A stretch of DNA of 64,000 bases from Kwoniella bestiolae CBS 10118 (taxonomy: Eukaryota; Basidiomycota; Tremellomycetes; Tremellales; Cryptococcaceae): contig NC_089245.1 in NCBI RefSeq assembly GCF_000512585.2, positions 682,001 to 746,000 of the forward strand. The letters run 5' to 3'. The translations under genes and the position numbers were made by a program. The notes under the pieces are model-generated. The model saw nothing but the letters and a program-made list of their open reading frames with translations, searched no databases and was not told the origin of the DNA. Below, in pieces: positions 59,282-64,000 of the stretch (the stretch's first letter is position 1; every line of letters begins with the position of its first letter).

Positions 59282-62200
59282 CTACCTCACCTCCCTATCA
59301 ACAGCTCTATAACCCCTTCCTCCCCTCTTCCTAAACCTCCACCGCTTGATAGCTACCAGCATCCTACTGATAGGTTTCTCACCGAACTTTTCCAACGCAA
59401 ATGCAGCAGCGATGTTGATAGAGGCGATGAGAAGTAATTCAAACTTGAAGTCCAATGGTAATTTGATTATATCCAATATTAGTGCGATGGGTTGAGCGGG
59501 CGATAGAAGTACGTAGGTGGAGAAGGCTCCGAGACCAAGGAGACAGATGACCAGTGATGCTATTACCATTATCTCATCAGCTTACTGCCAATATCTAGAT
59601 ACCCAACGATTGTCTTGGACTGGATATGGGTCGAACAGACTCACGATTAGTATACAAAGGTTTCCTGTAAGGCGGCCCAACGCTAAATACCCCGGCAACC
59701 AGGATATACTGGAAACACGACACCAAGAACAACGCCGAGTTCTCAAAGTTGAACGTCTCAAGTTTATCAACATTGGTATCTGGAGCGGTGTACCATGATT
59801 GTTTCCTGACCCATACGAAGACGAATATTTGCACTGCTGAATTGAGAATGATCTGACCAATGATGCTGATAAGGACTTTTCGGGAGACCAGACTTGCTGT
59901 AGGACGTTTGGGGTGGATCTTGGGGTATGGTAAGGTTCGTCCCACTAGATACAAGAGTCAGCTTGATCACTGCGGTTTCACTTCACTAGCTGAACGTACT
60001 GGCTACTGCAATGGGGATGATAACGAATAGATCGATGTACAAGAATCTGACGCGAAAACGCATGTCAGCTATCGAAACAGTGATATACAAGATCAGCTAG
60101 ACTCACTGGAAATCTCCCAAACTTGATGCAAACGAGTAAAGCAACGTAACGGTCGTAAATTGGATCATGGAGTAAAGCGCCCTACATCAACCACAACGAT
60201 CAGCCTGTACATACGCAGTAACGTCGAAAATCAAAGCAAAGCTGAGCCCACTCACATGTACTTAAAGCAACTAAAACTAGTCACCAAAGCCGCCCTACCC
60301 TCCTTGATAATCTCAACCATACATCCAATATCAGGTATCCTAGAAGTGAAAGGAGCAGCTACACTAGCTTCTGCCTCACTTAACGATACTCCGACATCGG
60401 CGGCTTTGAGAGCCCCACAGTCGTTCGCACCGTCTCCGCAGAACGCTACGGTGTATCCTAGTGCTTGGAGACGCTCGACAAGTTCGGCTTTTTCGTCGGG
60501 TGACATTCTGGCGAAGATCACTCCTTTGACGAGCATCTGAAATCGCGCATGTTTGTCAGTTAGATCATACGCCCAACTATATATCCACATAACACATGTT
60601 CCCAAGGTTGAGATTTGGGACTCAGAAGATGGGGTGAATGAGAGATCAACTCACCCTCTCCATAGTCTCCAACTCAGCATACTCCAACATCCACTTGAAC
60701 ACATCACCCGTAAGTGCCAATTGGTAATCGTGACTTTCAGGATCTTGACCATCCAACGTAACTCCCATCTGAGTAACCATAGGTTTGAGGGTATATTCAT
60801 CCAGCTTATGCCGTTCATCATCGACCGAAAACCAATCCAGCTGAGCGCCCTCAGAAGTTCCAGTACCAGGCACGAAGGTCGGTATATAAACACTTGCCGA
60901 ATGAGATACCAATCCACATTCTCTGGCGACGGAGATGGCGGTTCGGACATTGTCTCCCGTTACCATCCTACAGGCTAAGTGAGCTGCTCTTAGGGTATGG
61001 ATGTTGGGTGCTGTATTGGGTTTGAGCTTGTTCTCGAAGACGATGAAGCCGAGGAATTGAAGGTCGGATTCGGCTACCTCACTGCAGATTAGAAATGTCA
61101 GCTCGCTCGTAATCACCCCAGGAACGGAGTAGCTCACCGTCTCATTCGTTGAGCTTTGAGCCATGTCAATCCTTCTATGGATTTACCAGCGATAGCAATC
61201 ACTCGGAAACCATTTCGAGTATAATATGATAGCATGTCATCGTAATCCAGCGGGACTATTGGAATTGTCAGCTCCTCCACCTCCCTGGAGTGTTCGAGCT
61301 GGCTCACATGTGGATGGATCACAGATATCAGGCATAACTTCCGGAGCACCTTTGACGTAGACTTCCATACTGTTCGATTTCAACCTTTTGACGATGACAC
61401 TCATTCTTCGCAGAGCGGAGACGAAATCGTAAGTCCGGATCACACCAAGTTCAAGGAAGTGGGCATGCTAAATCGCATTCTTGTGAGCAGACTACCCCGT
61501 ATTTCCCTGCGGGCGTCCAATCGCAAGAGCGTGAAATTCTACAAAGCGCAACTACTCACCTTGGTACCAGCTTTCAGCGCATCCTCCATCTTCCACCTAT
61601 CTGTCCCTGGCGGCCTCACGACAGTCTGTATCAGACTCTGAGGTTTCGCCGATCCCGAAGCAGAGGAAGTAGCAGCCTTATTGGGTATAGGTCTCGATTG
61701 ACCTTCATCCAATGTCCAACCGGTATATTCAAACATCTTGATATCCAGCGGATCGCCAATGACTTCTCCATCGATCAATTTCAGAGCATGACACGTAGCC
61801 AAAGCATATAGTAAAGGTGTCTTGCCATTGTGACCACCTGCGATAGGTACATCTTGGATCTCAGAATGTAATTCCGAGAATCTCTGATCTTGCCTGTCTA
61901 TCGTCCTTACTCCTAGGACGTCTAATCCGTCTTCTGTCAATGTACCTGTTTTGTCGAAGCATACTACATTGATCTTACCACCTATGTTCACTCGGTTGGG
62001 GGATATGCAGAAAATACCGCTTTTCCGTAATCGTTCGATGGCAAAGGTCGTACCGATGGTGAGTGTTGCCGGTAAGGCAGGAGGGACGACGATGGTGATC
62101 AAATCCAGAGCCCGAAGAGCGATTGTGTGCCAATGGATCTGGAAAAAGTAACACGTCAGCTATGGGACTAACATTGGTATTTTATCATCAGCTGACTTAC

Positions 62201-64000
62201 TCCAATCCGGATAAACTGAACGGCAGAAACAGCAAACCCTAACCCAGCGATAATAGTCAAAACACCAATGAAGTTCATAGAGTCACGACTAGACAAATCA
62301 CCATTCAGCTCCACGCAGATCAGTGACCAACAGCTGACTCACTAGAATTTGAATCCCATAGGTTTAGGGAACAACATCGATCTGACCAGCGCACCCTTGG
62401 TAGTGTTGAATCCCGTACGAGTCACCATGGCAAGAGCGACCGGTTCTTCAGATTTGGGTGCCCAGGGGGGTCTAGCTCCAGCTCGTACTCTTATGATCTT
62501 CGTACCAGAGAACAAATAATGTTTTGCCAAATCACCATCGATCTCCGATGAACCCTGTTTGGTCTCTTTCGACATCGACCGGAGATTTTCATCTTTGACA
62601 GGTATTTTGCTAACTGGGACTGATTCTCCAGTCAACATCGATTCGTTGACTATCGCATCACCTGAGAGCAGGACCGCATCGCAAGGGAAGACAGGTAAGT
62701 TGGCGTCGGACGCATCGAATATATCCCCAGGGACAAGTTTCGCACAATCCATTATTACCCATTCTCCATCGACCAGGACTCGTACATCCGTGTGGAATCG
62801 GGACATCTCTCGCATCCGTTCAATCGTCCGTTTGGTTTCAACGAGGGTTGACAAGATCGATGTGATGGATATGAGAGCGATGGCAAAAGCGTAGTAGTAG
62901 TAATCGTCAAGCGACCAAAGGATGATGGAAGCGATTTGGAAAACGTAAAATGGGTGCAAAACCTGATTCAATGCAAAGTTAGCTCCCCGATTTTATCAAC
63001 GCTTTCGATTGAGCTTACCTCATCAACCAGTAATCCAAAGATCGACTTGGAAGCGATATCAATGATATTATCGCCCATCAAAACCATTCTCTGTTCCCTC
63101 ACAGGACTTTCGAGACCATGGGCCACGGCTCTAGCAGAAGTCCACTTGGGATCTCTCCAATCTCTAATCATAGCCCATCTTCCAGTAGCAGGATCCAAAG
63201 CGAACTTGGTGTACCTGTACTCCATGGTCTTCAAGAAACCCATGGTCTCCTCCCAAGTTGTCTTTCCAGGTTCCAAATCAGGTAAGAGATCTTTTGCTCC
63301 TCCCACACCACCACCATTGCTTGAATCACCATTGTGCGCGTGCGCGTGATTGGGATTAGGCGAGCCATGACCCCTGAGTGAGGGAGCAGTGGAAGACCCC
63401 GCAGTCGGTGGAGCAGTCGGAGAATGTTGTGGGAATACAGTAGATAATGGGTAAGGATAAGGAATGATCTGCAGCGGGATGATATGTAGATCACCATACG
63501 GAGTCTAGAACGAAGACACAGATCAGCGTTGATGAGCAAAGCACACGTTGGGATATCTGTGTACATACCTCGACAACAAGCCAACTTCCTTCTTTGGCTT
63601 CATCGAAAGCGGTTTCTTTACCCAAAAATCGAACCCATATCTTAGGTATCCATCGACCCAGTAGTCCCAGCGCACCGAACGTGATTATACATCCGAACCA
63701 CCAGATAGCATTCCTGAATGGGTCAGTCCTGTAGCATGTGAACCGTATCGATAGATCTTCATCCGGTAGAACGACAGTCTGTCTGGAGGGTACAGCGACA
63801 CTGACGAAATCCTTCGGTTCAGCCATGTCGTAAGGTCTTGAATTGGGTTCACCGAATATACCATCTGTTGCTGAAGGAACCAGAGGCATGGAAGGTGAAT
63901 GAGGTCTGGATTGCGGCGGGAGGGACGTATCGTCGGCCAAAGAAGATGTATATCCTTCTTCTGGATCTCTCTCAGATACGTAGGAGCTGTCATCGTCTTC
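59282..64000 (-). CDS. P5B-type cation/polyamine-transporting ATPase (ATP13A2/YPK9-like), 5' partial
   Basis: Thirteen exons are visible (64000-63569, 63504-63019, 62962-62343, 62288-62201, 62138-61560, 61467-61308, 61255-61138, 61081-60655, 60536-60256, 60181-60107, 60046-60000, 59944-59645, 59559-59282), about 1296 codons in frame. The 5' end runs past the window edge. P-type landmarks are [17 protein letters not shown] (actuator), the membrane motif [11 protein letters not shown], the phosphorylation site [25 protein letters not shown] and [17 protein letters not shown]. The PPALP signature in helix M4 marks the P5B class, lysosomal or vacuolar polyamine and cation transporters, as opposed to ER P5A. 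Transmembrane helices flank the catalytic domains as expected. A Pro/Ser/His/Gly-rich insertion lies near residues 170-210 of the visible part. Confidence 0.93.

Overview
The window is intron-dense fungal nuclear DNA. Its introns are short (about 50-170 bases), with GTRNGT donors, CTRAY branch points and YAG acceptors. Gene content and protein style fit a tremellomycete basidiomycete of the Cryptococcus/Kwoniella kind; that placement is inference. I see no rRNA, tRNA, CRISPR array or intact transposon. All gene models were spliced by hand by joining reading frames at consensus sites, so splice coordinates are predictions.

Layout, left to right: MPE1 (cleavage/polyadenylation factor, +); a large reverse-strand gene ending in a VEFS-box-like (SUZ12-like) domain; ERV1 (sulfhydryl oxidase, +); a dehydrodolichyl diphosphate synthase (-); an SDR-like NAD(P)-binding protein (+); a signal-peptide/one-TM protein with a long Ser-rich tail (-); a RAX2-like polarity protein carrying a C-terminal SH3 domain (-); an F-box-like protein (+); a large Spo71/Mug56-type PH-domain protein (+). 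From 28.2 to 34.8 kb lies a same-strand array of four small diverged paralogs with matching introns and a predicted ubiquitin/SUMO-like fold. Then comes a 4.5-kb stretch with no recognisable gene, RPB2 (-), EBP2 (+), a Pro/Ser-rich protein behind a roughly 1-kb ATG-free leader (+), mitochondrial ornithine acetyltransferase ARG7/ArgJ (-), an RWD+DUF1115 protein (+), an XPF/HhH protein resembling the meiotic ZMM factor Zip2/SHOC1 (+), a one-TM protein whose start codon is split by an intron (-), and a P5B ATPase (ATP13A2/YPK9-like, -) cut by the right edge.

Most genes are unrelated housekeeping or cell-biology genes, many in divergent pairs sharing 300-1000 bp promoters (SUZ12-like/ERV1, DHDDS/SDR, RAX2/F-box, RPB2/EBP2, ArgJ/RWDD2). 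The part that looks most like an undescribed system is the tandem ubiquitin-like array. The SUZ12-like, Zip2-like and RAX2-SH3 genes are the next most interesting.
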